From positions 1 through 34,263 of the forward strand of contig NCCT01000042.1 in assembly GCA_002279795.1 (NCBI GenBank): a DNA stretch of 34,263 nucleotides. The letters are read 5' to 3'. The notes beneath the pieces were generated by a model. It was not told where the DNA came from and searched no databases. It saw only the letters and a program-made list of their open reading frames with translations. The position numbers and the translations under genes were made by a program. The first letter of the stretch is position 1. Each line of letters opens with the position of its first letter. The DNA comes from Hydrogenophilales bacterium 12-61-10 (GTDB taxonomy: Bacteria; Pseudomonadota; Gammaproteobacteria; Burkholderiales; Thiobacillaceae). This document shows positions 27,195-33,809 of the stretch, one piece after another.

Positions 27195-27749
27195 ATGACC
27201 ATGATCCATTGCACGCTTTTTGGCTTGACCCGCTCCCGCATCGATGGGCTGCGCCCGGTGCTGTACCGCATTGCCTATGCCTGGTGCCACGATGCCGCCG
27301 AAGCCGACGATCTGGTGCAGGACAGCCTGTCAAAAGCCTGGACCCAGCGCGCGCAATTGCGCGAAACCGAGGCGCTCAAAGCGTGGATCGTGTCGATCAT
27401 GCATCGCTGCTGGATCGATCGGCTGCGTGCCCGCCGCGATTTCGACAATGTGGACGACTGGGAAAACACGCTCGAATCCCCTGCCGACACACCCGATGTC
27501 TGCTGCAACCGCGAACAGGTCGTGGCCTGTGTCCGCACCGCCGTCGCGCTGCTGCCAATAGGTCAGCGTCAGGTGTTGACCCTGGTCGACCTGGAGGAAT
27601 TTGGCTACGCGGAAGTCGCGCGCATCCTCGACATTCCGGTCGGCACGGTCATGAGCCGCCTGTCGCGCGCCCGCGCAGGCCTGAAAACAATGATGGATCG
27701 CGTGATGCAGCAGGCCGCCGACCGGCCTGCGCTCAGGAGAGTGAAATGA
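27195..27749 (+). CDS. ECF-family RNA polymerase sigma factor
   Basis: This 184-residue group 4 sigma factor has region 2 at about 18-50 (RPVLYRIAYAWCHDAAEADDLVQDSLSKAW), a linker, and region 4 near 115-165. Region 4 holds LLPIGQRQVLTLVDLEEFGYAEVARILDIPVGTVMSRLSRARAGL, whose helix-turn-helix reads the -35 element. There is no sigma region 1 or 3. Its stop overlaps the start of the anti-sigma gene (ATGA). The ATG at 27195 lies at the predicted transcription start with no ribosome binding site, so translation may be leaderless; a second ATG at 27201 is an alternative. The twin promoter motifs suggest it drives itself and the divergent dsrE-porin genes. Confidence 0.93.
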   Translation: MTMIHCTLFGLTRSRIDGLRPVLYRIAYAWCHDAAEADDLVQDSLSKAWTQRAQLRETEALKAWIVSIMHRCWIDRLRARRDFDNVDDWENTLESPADTPDVCCNREQVVACVRTAVALLPIGQRQVLTLVDLEEFGYAEVARILDIPVGTVMSRLSRARAGLKTMMDRVMQQAADRPALRRVK

Positions 27750-28282
27750 ACCCCATAATTTCCGACGAAACCCTGCACGCCTTCGTCGATGGCGAACTCG
27801 ACGTCGCCGAGCGCGAAGCCCTCACCCTGCGCATGCAGTCGGATGCCGAACTGGCGCGGCGCGTGTGCGCCGTGCGTAGCCTGCGCGACATGGTGAAGCT
27901 GGCGTATGCCGAGCCGCCGTCCGCGCGCCCGGCCAGCGTCGCTCACACCCGCAACCGGATCACCCAGCGCTGCGCAATGGGCTGCCTGGTGCTGTTCGCC
28001 GGCCTGGCGGCTGGCTGGATGCTGCGCGGCTGGGAGGCAACGAATCTGGCCGTTGCGATGCCCGGGTCATCGCCGGCTGCACACGATGTCGCCTTGCGGC
28101 AGGTGAGCCTGGCGCAGACACCCGATCCCGACCGCGTGATGCTGCATCTCGACAGCGCCGCCCCCGGCAAGATGCTTGCCGTATGCTTGCCGTGCTCGAC
28201 GAAGCCGATCGCCTGCTCGACGAAGCCGGACGACAGGGTCGCGTCATGCAGCTCGAAGTGCTGGCCAACAGCCACGGCCTGA
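27746..28282 (+). CDS. Anti-sigma factor, frameshifted before its DsrE-like outer domain
   Basis: The reading frame gives 178 residues. Residues 1-60 resemble an anti-sigma N-terminal domain (ISDETLHAFVDGELDVAEREAL...) but without the His-x3-Cys-x2-Cys zinc motif. One membrane segment lies at about 76-95 (CAMGCLVLFAGLAAGWML). The outer part begins a DsrE-like domain (DRVMLHLDSAAPGKMLAV) and is then thrown out of frame by an 11-bp tandem duplication at 28172-28193. It ends in a meaningless Cys-rich tail (CLPCSTKP...). AGGAGA precedes the ATG, which overlaps the sigma stop. The sigma-binding and membrane parts could still work, but the sensing domain would be missing. Confidence 0.85.
   Translation: MNPIISDETLHAFVDGELDVAEREALTLRMQSDAELARRVCAVRSLRDMVKLAYAEPPSARPASVAHTRNRITQRCAMGCLVLFAGLAAGWMLRGWEATNLAVAMPGSSPAAHDVALRQVSLAQTPDPDRVMLHLDSAAPGKMLAVCLPCSTKPIACSTKPDDRVASCSSKCWPTATA
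28172..28193 (+). repeat. 11-bp tandem duplication ATGCTTGCCGT
   Basis: ATGCTTGCCGT occurs twice back to back (28172-28182 and 28183-28193). Removing one copy restores a continuous frame reading GKMLAVLDEADRLLDEAG. A second direct repeat, GCTCGACGAAGCCG at 28194 and 28215, follows directly, so the site looks prone to replication slippage. Confidence 0.95.
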
Positions 28283-28500
28283 CCCTGCTGCGCGCTGGCT
28301 ACAGCCCGTATGCGGAGCGCATCGCGCGCATGCAGCAACGCCACGCCAACTTGCAATGGGTGGCCTGCGGCCAGTCCATCGCGCGCTTTGCCGCCGAAGG
28401 TCAGAAAGTCGAGTTGCTGCCCGCCGCCCACACCGCACCGACGGCTATCGGCGAAATCGTCACCCGGCTGCAGCAGGGCTGGACCTATATTCGCGTCTAA
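28183..28500 (+). pseudogene. DsrE-like C-terminal domain of the anti-sigma gene, out of frame
   Basis: This 105-residue frame contains the rest of the DsrE-like domain: VMQLEVLANSHGLTLL, then HANLQWVACGQSIARF with a cysteine (residue 62) aligned by position with Cys109 of the divergent DsrE protein, and EIVTRLQQGWTYIRV at the end. The duplicated ATG at 28183 could in principle restart translation, but no clear ribosome binding site precedes it and the product would lack a signal peptide. In the unbroken gene this domain would face the periplasm after the membrane segment. One tandem copy fewer gives a single protein of about 247 residues. Confidence 0.8.
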
Positions 28501-28509
28501 AAGCCGAAC

Positions 28510-28534
28510 CCGGCACGGCAATCGCCCGTGCCGG
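28510..28534. terminator. Hairpin between converging anti-sigma and MarR genes
   Basis: A perfect 9-bp stem CCGGCACGG / CCGTGCCGG with a seven-base loop sits between the two convergent genes. It lacks a T tract on both sides, so it is only a possible bidirectional terminator. Confidence 0.45.
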
Positions 28535-28554
28535 ACGGGCGCATCCCGATGCGC

Positions 28555-29133
28555 TCAGACGTCAAGCGGGGCCGAGTGTTCGCGGCAAATTCGCCGCACT
28601 TCCGGACTGCCCAGCTTTTCCTGCATCAGTCCGCAAAAATAACTGCGCGGCCCCAGCCGTTGATTGTGGCGACAACTCGAACACACGCCGAAACTGCGCT
28701 TGCCGCTTTGCGATTGCACCTGCGCCAGCACCTGCCGCAGCACGATCATGGCCGAGGTTACGCGCGCCGGGCTGGCGGTGCGCACCGCCTCGCGCCAGGC
28801 CCCGGCAGAGTTGAGTGTGTTCAACAAGGCGCCGCCCGCCTCGGTCAGCACCAGGCGCACGACCCGGCCATCCTGCGGGTCGGCATAGCGCGACAGCAGC
28901 CTGCGGCGCGCCAGCACCAGTATGGTTTGCGACACCGTCCCCTTGGTCAGGCCGAGGTATTCGGTGAGTGCCAGCGGGGTATTGCTGAAACGATTGGCCT
29001 GGTTAAGGTAAAACAGAACATGCAGATGCACCGGCTGCAATCCCTGCACTGCGCCTGCCTGGCGCAACCCGGCGCGCGTCAGCAACGACAGGCGCTCGAC
29101 CAGGTCGAACAGGGTAAGCGCCTGACTTCTCAC
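28555..29133 (-). CDS. MarR-type regulator with C-terminal four-cysteine motif
   Basis: This 192-residue protein has a MarR winged-helix core at about residues 30-105. Its recognition region is ALTEYLGLTKGTVSQTILVLARRRLLSRYADPQDGRVVRLVLTEAG, including the DPxDGR wing. After the core comes an added tail with four cysteines, Cys151, Cys154, Cys167 and Cys183 (C-x2-C-x12-C-x15-C), within GVCSSCRH, YFCGLM and RICREH. Such spacing could bind zinc or an iron-sulfur cluster. The start used is GTG 29131-29133, only seven bases inside the boundary of a MITE-like element, so the native promoter and ribosome binding site were probably displaced. Targets are unknown. It converges on the anti-sigma gene. 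Confidence 0.82.
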   Translation of the reverse strand: MRSQALTLFDLVERLSLLTRAGLRQAGAVQGLQPVHLHVLFYLNQANRFSNTPLALTEYLGLTKGTVSQTILVLARRRLLSRYADPQDGRVVRLVLTEAGGALLNTLNSAGAWREAVRTASPARVTSAMIVLRQVLAQVQSQSGKRSFGVCSSCRHNQRLGPRSYFCGLMQEKLGSPEVRRICREHSAPLDV

Positions 29134-29140
29134 GGCAGCC

Positions 29141-29305
29141 TAGTGGTCTGCATCCGAAATAACGCAACATGAAACGGCGTCTTTTTCCGCATGGCGGCGT
29201 TGCTCGTCGTTGCCATAGAGCCAGCTATGTCGCCTCCTCGCGCCTTGCCCTGCGAAAAAATCCATCCGTTTCTTCCGGTCACGTTATTTCGCAAGCAGAC
29301 CACTA
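29141..29305. mobile_element. 165-bp MITE-like element with terminal inverted repeats
   Basis: The ends are 24-bp inverted repeats matching at 22 positions: TAGTGGTCTGC, three variable bases, CGAAATAACG at 29141-29164 and its complement at 29282-29305. Both ends begin with TA, as expected for TA-targeting (IS630/mariner-like) elements, though no other target duplication is seen. There is no transposase. Inside is a further hairpin CATAG / CTATG. The element fills the gap between the MarR gene and cyaY, and the CTA at its right end supplies the TAG stop of cyaY. Confidence 0.75.
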
Positions 29306-29623
29306 GAACCCGATTGAACCGCCACCCTGAGCCAGCACCAGCGCGGCCAGTTTGGTAAATAGCGGCGTGCCGTCCTTGGTGTCCACCCAATCCCCCTCCT
29401 GCGGCTTGAAATGAAAACCGCCCGAAGGCGCGGCGACCCAGATTTCACGGGCCACGCCGTGGCGGTTGATGATGATCTTGCTGCCGTTCTCGAACTCGAC
29501 CTCGAGTATGCCGTCGGCGGGGGTTTCAAAATCGAGGTCGGCCGCTTCCAGCGCCTGCTCGATATGCGCCAGCGTCTTGCTGGCGGCCAGGTTGAATTCG
29601 GCTTCGCCTGATTCGGTTTTCAT
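29303..29623 (-). CDS. cyaY: Iron donor protein CyaY (bacterial frataxin)
   Basis: This 106-residue frataxin homologue modulates iron delivery and cysteine desulfurase activity in iron-sulfur assembly. It shows an acidic first helix (EQALEAADLDFETP), the beta sheet DGILEVEFENGSKIIINRHGVAREIWVAA and the GGFHF and WVDTKDGTPLFTKLAALV segments, as in the family. The ATG at 29621-29623 is chosen because conserved sequence starts there; longer in-frame starts overlap lptM. The stop codon is the TAG of the MITE-like element's terminal repeat, so the last residues (QGGGSIGF) may not be native. It is divergent from lptM, a common arrangement with lysA in proteobacteria. Confidence 0.93.
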   Translation of the reverse strand: MKTESGEAEFNLAASKTLAHIEQALEAADLDFETPADGILEVEFENGSKIIINRHGVAREIWVAAPSGGFHFKPQEGDWVDTKDGTPLFTKLAALVLAQGGGSIGF

Positions 29624-29651
29624 CTTGGGGTCCCGTGCTAACATTTCGCGC

Positions 29652-29777
29652 ATGAAAATGCGCACCATATATATAGTGTCCCTGCTGCTGTGCGGACTGG
29701 GTTTGACCGCCTGCGGCATCAAGGGTGACCTGTATCTTCCCGAAAATCCTCCCGCACCGCAACGGACGTCCAATTGA
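29652..29777 (+). CDS. lptM: LPS translocon maturation chaperone-like lipoprotein LptM (YifL)
   Basis: This is a 41-residue lipoprotein: MKMRTIYIVSLLLCGLGLTACG has lipobox LTAC with the acylated Cys21. It is followed by the family motif GIKGDLYLP and a Pro-rich end. Relatives stabilise the LptDE outer-membrane translocon. Its stop overlaps the lysA start (TTGA), so the two are translationally coupled. Size, motif and the neighbour genes cyaY and lysA are all typical of yifL/lptM. Confidence 0.9.
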   Translation: MKMRTIYIVSLLLCGLGLTACGIKGDLYLPENPPAPQRTSN

Positions 29778-31018
29778 ACACCCTGCACAGACTAGACGGC
29801 CAGCTTCATCTCGAAGACGTGGCGCTCTCCCGGCTCGCCGAGCAATTCGATACGCCGCTTTATGTGTATTCGCGGCAGGCGCTTGAAACGGCCTATCAAG
29901 CCTATGCCGATGCGCTTGCCGACACCCCGCACTTGATCTGCTACGCCGTCAAAGCAAATTCGAGTCTGGCCATCCTCAACCTGTTCGCGCGCCTCGGGGC
30001 CGGTTTCGACATCGTCTCGGGCGGCGAACTGGCGCGCGTACTGGCCGCCGGCGGCAACCCGGCCAAGGTGGTGTTTTCCGGCGTCGGCAAAACAGTCCAG
30101 GAAATGCGCGCTGCCCTGGAGGCGGGGATACTCTGCTTCAACGTCGAATCGGCCAGCGAATTGCAACGGCTGAACCGGATCGCGGGCGACATGGGCAAGA
30201 CTGCGCCGGTCTCGTTTCGCGTCAACCCCGATGTCGACCCGAAGACGCACCCCTACATCTCGACCGGCCTCAAGGAAAACAAGTTCGGCGTAGCCATCGC
30301 CGACGCGCCGGCACTCTATCGCCTGGCTGCCAGCCTGCCTCACCTGCAGGTCACCGGCATCGACTGTCATATCGGCTCGCAACTCATCGACCTGTCGCCG
30401 CTGTCCGATGCCGCCGACCGCGTGCTGGCGCTGGTGGATACGCTGGCCGCCGAAGGCATTGCGCTGCATCACATCGACCTCGGTGGCGGCATCGGCATCC
30501 GCTACCACGATGAAACCCCGCCTGATCTAGCCGCGTATGGTCGCGAACTGGCTGCGCGATTCAAGGGGCGCAGCGAAAAACTGATGCTGGAACCGGGCCG
30601 CTCACTGGTCGGCAACGCAGGTCTGCTGCTGACCCGGGTTGAATACCTGAAGCCGGGTGAAGACAAGAATTTCGCCATCGTCGATGCCGCAATGAACGAC
30701 CTGATGCGTCCTGCGCTGTACGAGGCGTATCACGAAATCGTCGCTGTCGATCAGCGAAACGCCCCAAGTCTGCGCTACGACGTAGTGGGACCCATCTGCG
30801 AAACCGGTGACTTTCTGGGTGTTGCGCGCGACCTGTCGATCGAGGAAGGCGACCTGCTTGCCCTGCTTTCCGCCGGTGCATACGGCATGAGCATGGCCTC
30901 AAACTACAATTCCCGGCCCCGCGCGGCAGAAATACTGATCGACAAGAATGAAATTCATCTCATCCGCGAACGTGAAACACAAGCCAGCCTGATGGCTGGA
31001 GAACGCCTTGTTTATTGA
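29774..31018 (+). CDS. lysA: Diaminopimelate decarboxylase
   Basis: This 414-residue PLP enzyme makes L-lysine from meso-diaminopimelate. The PLP lysine is in YAVKANSS (about Lys60). HIGSQ, the LGGGIGIRY phosphate-binding loop, LEPGRSLVGNAG and GPICETGDFL with the active-site Cys and Glu are all present in order. The start is TTG at 29774, overlapping the lptM stop. No better start is visible, and the protein begins NTLHRLDGQLHLEDVALSRLAEQFDTPLYVYS as in relatives. It is followed by a 300-base gap before the histone-like gene. Confidence 0.96.
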   Translation: MNTLHRLDGQLHLEDVALSRLAEQFDTPLYVYSRQALETAYQAYADALADTPHLICYAVKANSSLAILNLFARLGAGFDIVSGGELARVLAAGGNPAKVVFSGVGKTVQEMRAALEAGILCFNVESASELQRLNRIAGDMGKTAPVSFRVNPDVDPKTHPYISTGLKENKFGVAIADAPALYRLAASLPHLQVTGIDCHIGSQLIDLSPLSDAADRVLALVDTLAAEGIALHHIDLGGGIGIRYHDETPPDLAAYGRELAARFKGRSEKLMLEPGRSLVGNAGLLLTRVEYLKPGEDKNFAIVDAAMNDLMRPALYEAYHEIVAVDQRNAPSLRYDVVGPICETGDFLGVARDLSIEEGDLLALLSAGAYGMSMASNYNSRPRAAEILIDKNEIHLIRERETQASLMAGERLVY

Positions 31019-31319
31019 GTTTGGAGACAATCAGGCGAAAAAACAAATTGCTCCATTTTGGTGTCGGATCGCTACCTTTTGCTTGATCGCTACATTTTTC
31101 AGCAAATAGTTTGCACCGCCTCTCACCTATTCATTGAAGCACCGTAAAAACTCACTAGAATGAGGCTCACCAAGCGGAGCCTCGGTATCGCCCGTAACAC
31201 GCGGGTTTCGGGCAATTCGATCGCCTGTCGGTACCACGCTTTGGAAGTGCAATTTCTGACTGCACGTGGCTTTGAGCTGTAGTAGTTAAGTGATGTGTTC
31301 AACTTCTAAGGAGTGTTAA
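31019..31319. other. Promoter and leader region of the histone-like gene
   Basis: This 301-base gap holds no protein gene. It contains a direct repeat GATCGCTAC at 31067 and 31085, a sigma-70-type promoter (31134-31161) and a leader of roughly 150 bases with possible structure. The first leader element is the 7-bp hairpin GAGGCTC / GAGCCTC at 31162-31183, with GCCCG / CGGGC pairings after it. A long structured leader suggests post-transcriptional control, but no known riboswitch is recognised. Confidence 0.45.
31134..31161 (+). promoter_or_regulatory. Sigma-70-type promoter of the histone-like gene
   Basis: TTGAAG (31134-31139), 16 bases and TAGAAT (31156-31161) are close to the -35 and -10 consensus. 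Transcription would start near 31168, at the foot of a small hairpin, about 150 bases before the AAGGAG-preceded start codon. Confidence 0.6.
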
Positions 31320-32042
31320 ATGGCAACAGTAAAGAAACCCGCCGCCAAATCGGCGGTCAAGAAGGCAGCAACCGCTGCCAAGCCCGTCGTTAAAAAAGTC
31401 GCCGCCAAGCCGGTCGCCAAAAAGGCAGTCGCCAAGCCCGTCGTCAAGAAAGCCGTCGCAAAACCTGCAGCCAAGGCTGCAGTCAAAAAAGTCGCTGCCA
31501 AGCCGGTCGCCAAAAAGGCAGCAGCCAAGCCCGTCGCCAAGAAAGTCGTCGCCAAGCCGGTCGCCAAAAAGGCAGTCGCCAAGAAAGTCGCTGCCAAGCC
31601 GGTTGCCAAGAAGGTAGCGGCCAAGCCCGTCGCCAAGAAAGTCGCTGCCAAGCCAGTCGTTAAAAAAGCAGTCGCCAAGCCCGCTGCCAAGGCCGCCGTC
31701 AAAAAGCCCGTGGCAAAAGTCGCTGCCAAGCCAGCCGCTAAAAAAGCAGTCGCCAAGCCCGCTGCCAAGGCCGCCGTCAAAAAGCCCGTAGCAAAAGTCG
31801 CTGCCAAGCCCGTCGCTAAAAAAGCAGTCGCCAAGCCCGTCGCCAAAAAACCGGTGGCCAAAGCGGTTGCCAAGCCGGTGGCCGCCAAACCGGCCGCGAA
31901 ACCTGCCGCGAAACCCGCTGCAGCCAAACCTGCTGTTAAAAAGCCTGTGGCAAAAAAAGCCGTTCCGGCAACCAAACCGGCCGCAGCGCCCGCGGCTGCG
32001 CCCGCACCGGCAGCTCCGGTCATCAAGCCTTTCGGCCTTTGA
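31320..32042 (+). CDS. Histone H1-like Ala/Lys/Pro repeat protein
   Basis: This 240-residue, extremely basic low-complexity protein is built from repeats of the type KPVAKKAVAK and AAKPAAKAAVKKPVAK. It has no acidic residues that can be seen and ends APVIKPFGL. It resembles the histone H1-like proteins AlgP and Bordetella BpH1/BpH2 and their relatives, which bind DNA without sequence specificity and may compact the nucleoid. Proline-free helical blocks separated by KP are the recurring unit. AAGGAG precedes the ATG closely. The DNA repeats are variants, not exact copies, though two ~100-base blocks near 31660 and 31760 are nearly identical. Repeat number probably varies between strains. It is monocistronic with its own promoter and terminator. 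Confidence 0.88.
   Translation: MATVKKPAAKSAVKKAATAAKPVVKKVAAKPVAKKAVAKPVVKKAVAKPAAKAAVKKVAAKPVAKKAAAKPVAKKVVAKPVAKKAVAKKVAAKPVAKKVAAKPVAKKVAAKPVVKKAVAKPAAKAAVKKPVAKVAAKPAAKKAVAKPAAKAAVKKPVAKVAAKPVAKKAVAKPVAKKPVAKAVAKPVAAKPAAKPAAKPAAAKPAVKKPVAKKAVPATKPAAAPAAAPAPAAPVIKPFGL
31660..31830 (+). repeat. Long near-identical tandem block inside the histone-like gene
   Basis: The segment encoding KKAVAKPAAKAAVKKPVAKV is present twice in succession, starting near 31663 and 31740, with almost the same bases. Shorter units coding for KPVAKK recur throughout 31377-31860. Such blocks favour expansion and contraction. Confidence 0.7.
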
Positions 32043-32064
32043 TGCCCGGGTGTTGACCCATTGA

Positions 32065-32092
32065 AACGGGGGGCTTATGCCCCCCGTTTTTT
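32065..32092 (+). terminator. Rho-independent terminator of the histone-like gene
   Basis: AACGGGGGGC / GCCCCCCGTT, a perfect 10-bp stem with TTAT loop, runs into six Ts. It also has As on its left side and may act in both directions against the converging msrQ gene. Confidence 0.9.
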
Positions 32093-32123
32093 GTCTGCGT
32101 TCAATCCGTCAGGCTGGATCGCT

Positions 32124-32744
32124 TTACTGGCGAACCGCTCCCCACCGCCCGCGCGCAGTCTTGATCAGGCTGACGCCCCACGGCAAACGCAAGGCCAGCA
32201 AGATCCCCACGACAATCCCGTAAATCAGGGGTTCGGTAAGGTCTTTTTTCACCAGCCAGAGATAATGAACCACGGCCAGTAGCGCGATGGGATAGACCAG
32301 TCGATGCAGGATCTGCCAGCGGCGACCGAGACGCCGCATCATTGCGTGGGTCGAGGTTGCGGCAAGCGGAATGAGCAGGACGAAGGCGGCAAACCCCACG
32401 GTAATGAAGGGGCGTTTCACGATATCCCGTGCAACCGCCCCCAGATCAAAGAACTGATCCAGCCAGATATAGGTGATGAAATGCAGGCAGGCATAAAAGA
32501 AGCTGAACAGCCCCAGCATGCGTCGATAACGGAGGAGATCGGCGCGCCCGCTCAGTCGCCGCAGGGGCGTAATGGACAGGGTCAGGATCAGGCCGACCAG
32601 GGTCCAGGTTCCCGTTGATCTGGTAATGAACTCGATCGGGTTGGCGCCCAGCCCGTCACTGCCACCCAGTGCAATCAGGCGTGCCAGCGGCACCAGGCAG
32701 AGGATGAACACCCAGAGTTTTGGGTTGCGCAGCACGGCCCCCAT
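32124..32744 (-). CDS. msrQ: MsrQ haem-binding membrane subunit of the MsrPQ system
   Basis: This 206-residue inner-membrane flavocytochrome-type protein passes electrons from the quinone pool or flavin to the periplasmic methionine sulfoxide reductase MsrP. About six hydrophobic segments carry histidines expected to bind haem: the ACLHFITYIW region, the HRLVYPIALLAVVHYLW region and the STHAMM segment. The start ATG overlaps the msrP stop by one base (TGATG), showing tight coupling; a TTG one codon earlier is unlikely. The size is right for the family. It converges on the histone-like gene. Confidence 0.94.
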   Translation of the reverse strand: MGAVLRNPKLWVFILCLVPLARLIALGGSDGLGANPIEFITRSTGTWTLVGLILTLSITPLRRLSGRADLLRYRRMLGLFSFFYACLHFITYIWLDQFFDLGAVARDIVKRPFITVGFAAFVLLIPLAATSTHAMMRRLGRRWQILHRLVYPIALLAVVHYLWLVKKDLTEPLIYGIVVGILLALRLPWGVSLIKTARGRWGAVRQ

Positions 32745-33682
32745 CAATAGTACTTTTTCAGATCCATGCCGCGATACAGCCCGGCCACCTGGCTGGCGTA
32801 GCCGTTGAACATCAGCGTGTCGCGTTTGAAAAATTCGCCGATGCGGCGCTCCTTGGCCTGGCTCCAGCGCGGGTGGTCGACCTGCGGATTGACGTTAGAG
32901 TAAAAGCCATATTCTTCAGGGTTGGCCCTGGTCCATGAACTGACCGGCTGCTTTTCCACCAGACGGATTTTGACGATGGACTTGGCGCTCTTGAAACCAT
33001 ACTTCCACGGCACCACCAGCCGGATCGGCGCGCCGTTCTGGTTTGGCAGGACTTCACCGTACAAACCCATCGCCATCAGGGTCAAAGGGTGCATCGCCTC
33101 GTCCAGCCGCAAGCCTTCGACATAGGGCCAGTCGAGCACACGCGAGCGCTGGCCGGGCATCTGTTTGGGATCGTTCAGGCTGACGAACTCGACATACCGT
33201 GCCTTGCCGGTCGGCTCGGCGCGGCGCAGCAGCTCCGCCAGCGAAAATCCCACCCACGGAATCACCATCGACCAGCCTTCGACGCAGCGCATGCGATAGA
33301 CGCGCTCTTCAAGTGGGGCGAGCTTCAACAGCGCATCGATATCCCAGGTTTTGGGCTTGCGCACTTCGCCCTCGATCGCAAGTGTCCACGGGCGGGTTCG
33401 CAGGCTGCCCGCATTTTTCGCCGGGTCGCCCTTGCCGGTGCCGAACTCGTAAAAGTTGTTGTAGGTGGTGATGTCCTTGTAGGGCGTTCTCGCCTCATCG
33501 AGCTTGTAGACGCTGGCGCGGACGCCATCCAGCTTGATCCCGGCGTGCGCCTCATCCATGGTACCGAGAGCCGTGCCGGCAGCCAGCGCGCCGATGCCCT
33601 GCATGAAGCGTCGGCGCTCGCGATAAATTTCGGGCGGGGTAATCTCGGAAGGAAAAATTTCACTTGGCTTGATGAACGGCAT
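32744..33682 (-). CDS. msrP: MsrP periplasmic methionine sulfoxide reductase, molybdenum subunit
   Basis: This 312-residue molybdopterin enzyme repairs oxidised methionine in envelope proteins. A Tat-type signal is visible ([20 protein letters not shown], residues 21-40). The Mo-ligating Cys133 lies in [15 protein letters not shown], and later segments such as [21 protein letters not shown] are standard for the YedY/MsrP family. The ATG at 33680-33682 is chosen because it starts the MPFIKPSEI segment found in relatives. It is cotranscribed with msrQ. An anti-sigma-like gene lies upstream on the same strand; regulation of MsrPQ by ECF sigma and anti-sigma pairs responding to reactive chlorine is known in Azospira, so the proximity may matter. 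Confidence 0.95.
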   Translation of the reverse strand: MPFIKPSEIFPSEITPPEIYRERRRFMQGIGALAAGTALGTMDEAHAGIKLDGVRASVYKLDEARTPYKDITTYNNFYEFGTGKGDPAKNAGSLRTRPWTLAIEGEVRKPKTWDIDALLKLAPLEERVYRMRCVEGWSMVIPWVGFSLAELLRRAEPTGKARYVEFVSLNDPKQMPGQRSRVLDWPYVEGLRLDEAMHPLTLMAMGLYGEVLPNQNGAPIRLVVPWKYGFKSAKSIVKIRLVEKQPVSSWTRANPEEYGFYSNVNPQVDHPRWSQAKERRIGEFFKRDTLMFNGYASQVAGLYRGMDLKKYY

Positions 33683-33718
33683 GGCGATCTCGAATGAATA
33701 GCAGGAAAAAGATAGTCG

Positions 33719-33735
33719 GGGTTCTGCACGAACCC
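33719..33735. promoter_or_regulatory. Dyad in the msrP upstream region
   Basis: GGGTTC-TGCAC-GAACCC is a perfect 6-bp inverted repeat 36 bases before the msrP start. It may be an operator or a leader hairpin. Just upstream on the minus strand are GGAAC and TGTAAGG, which have an ECF -35 flavour but no convincing -10 partner. Confidence 0.35.
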
Positions 33736-33809
33736 TTACAGCGTTCCGACTTTGCAAAAAACCGGTGCGATGGAAAAGACCGGGTTACAACCAGGCATCC
33801 ACCGCCCGA

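Noticed and set aside
31320-32042. CRISPR-like array because of the regular short repeats
   Set aside because: The repeats are in frame, degenerate and code for one Ala/Lys/Pro protein with its own ribosome binding site and terminator; there are no unique spacers or cas genes.
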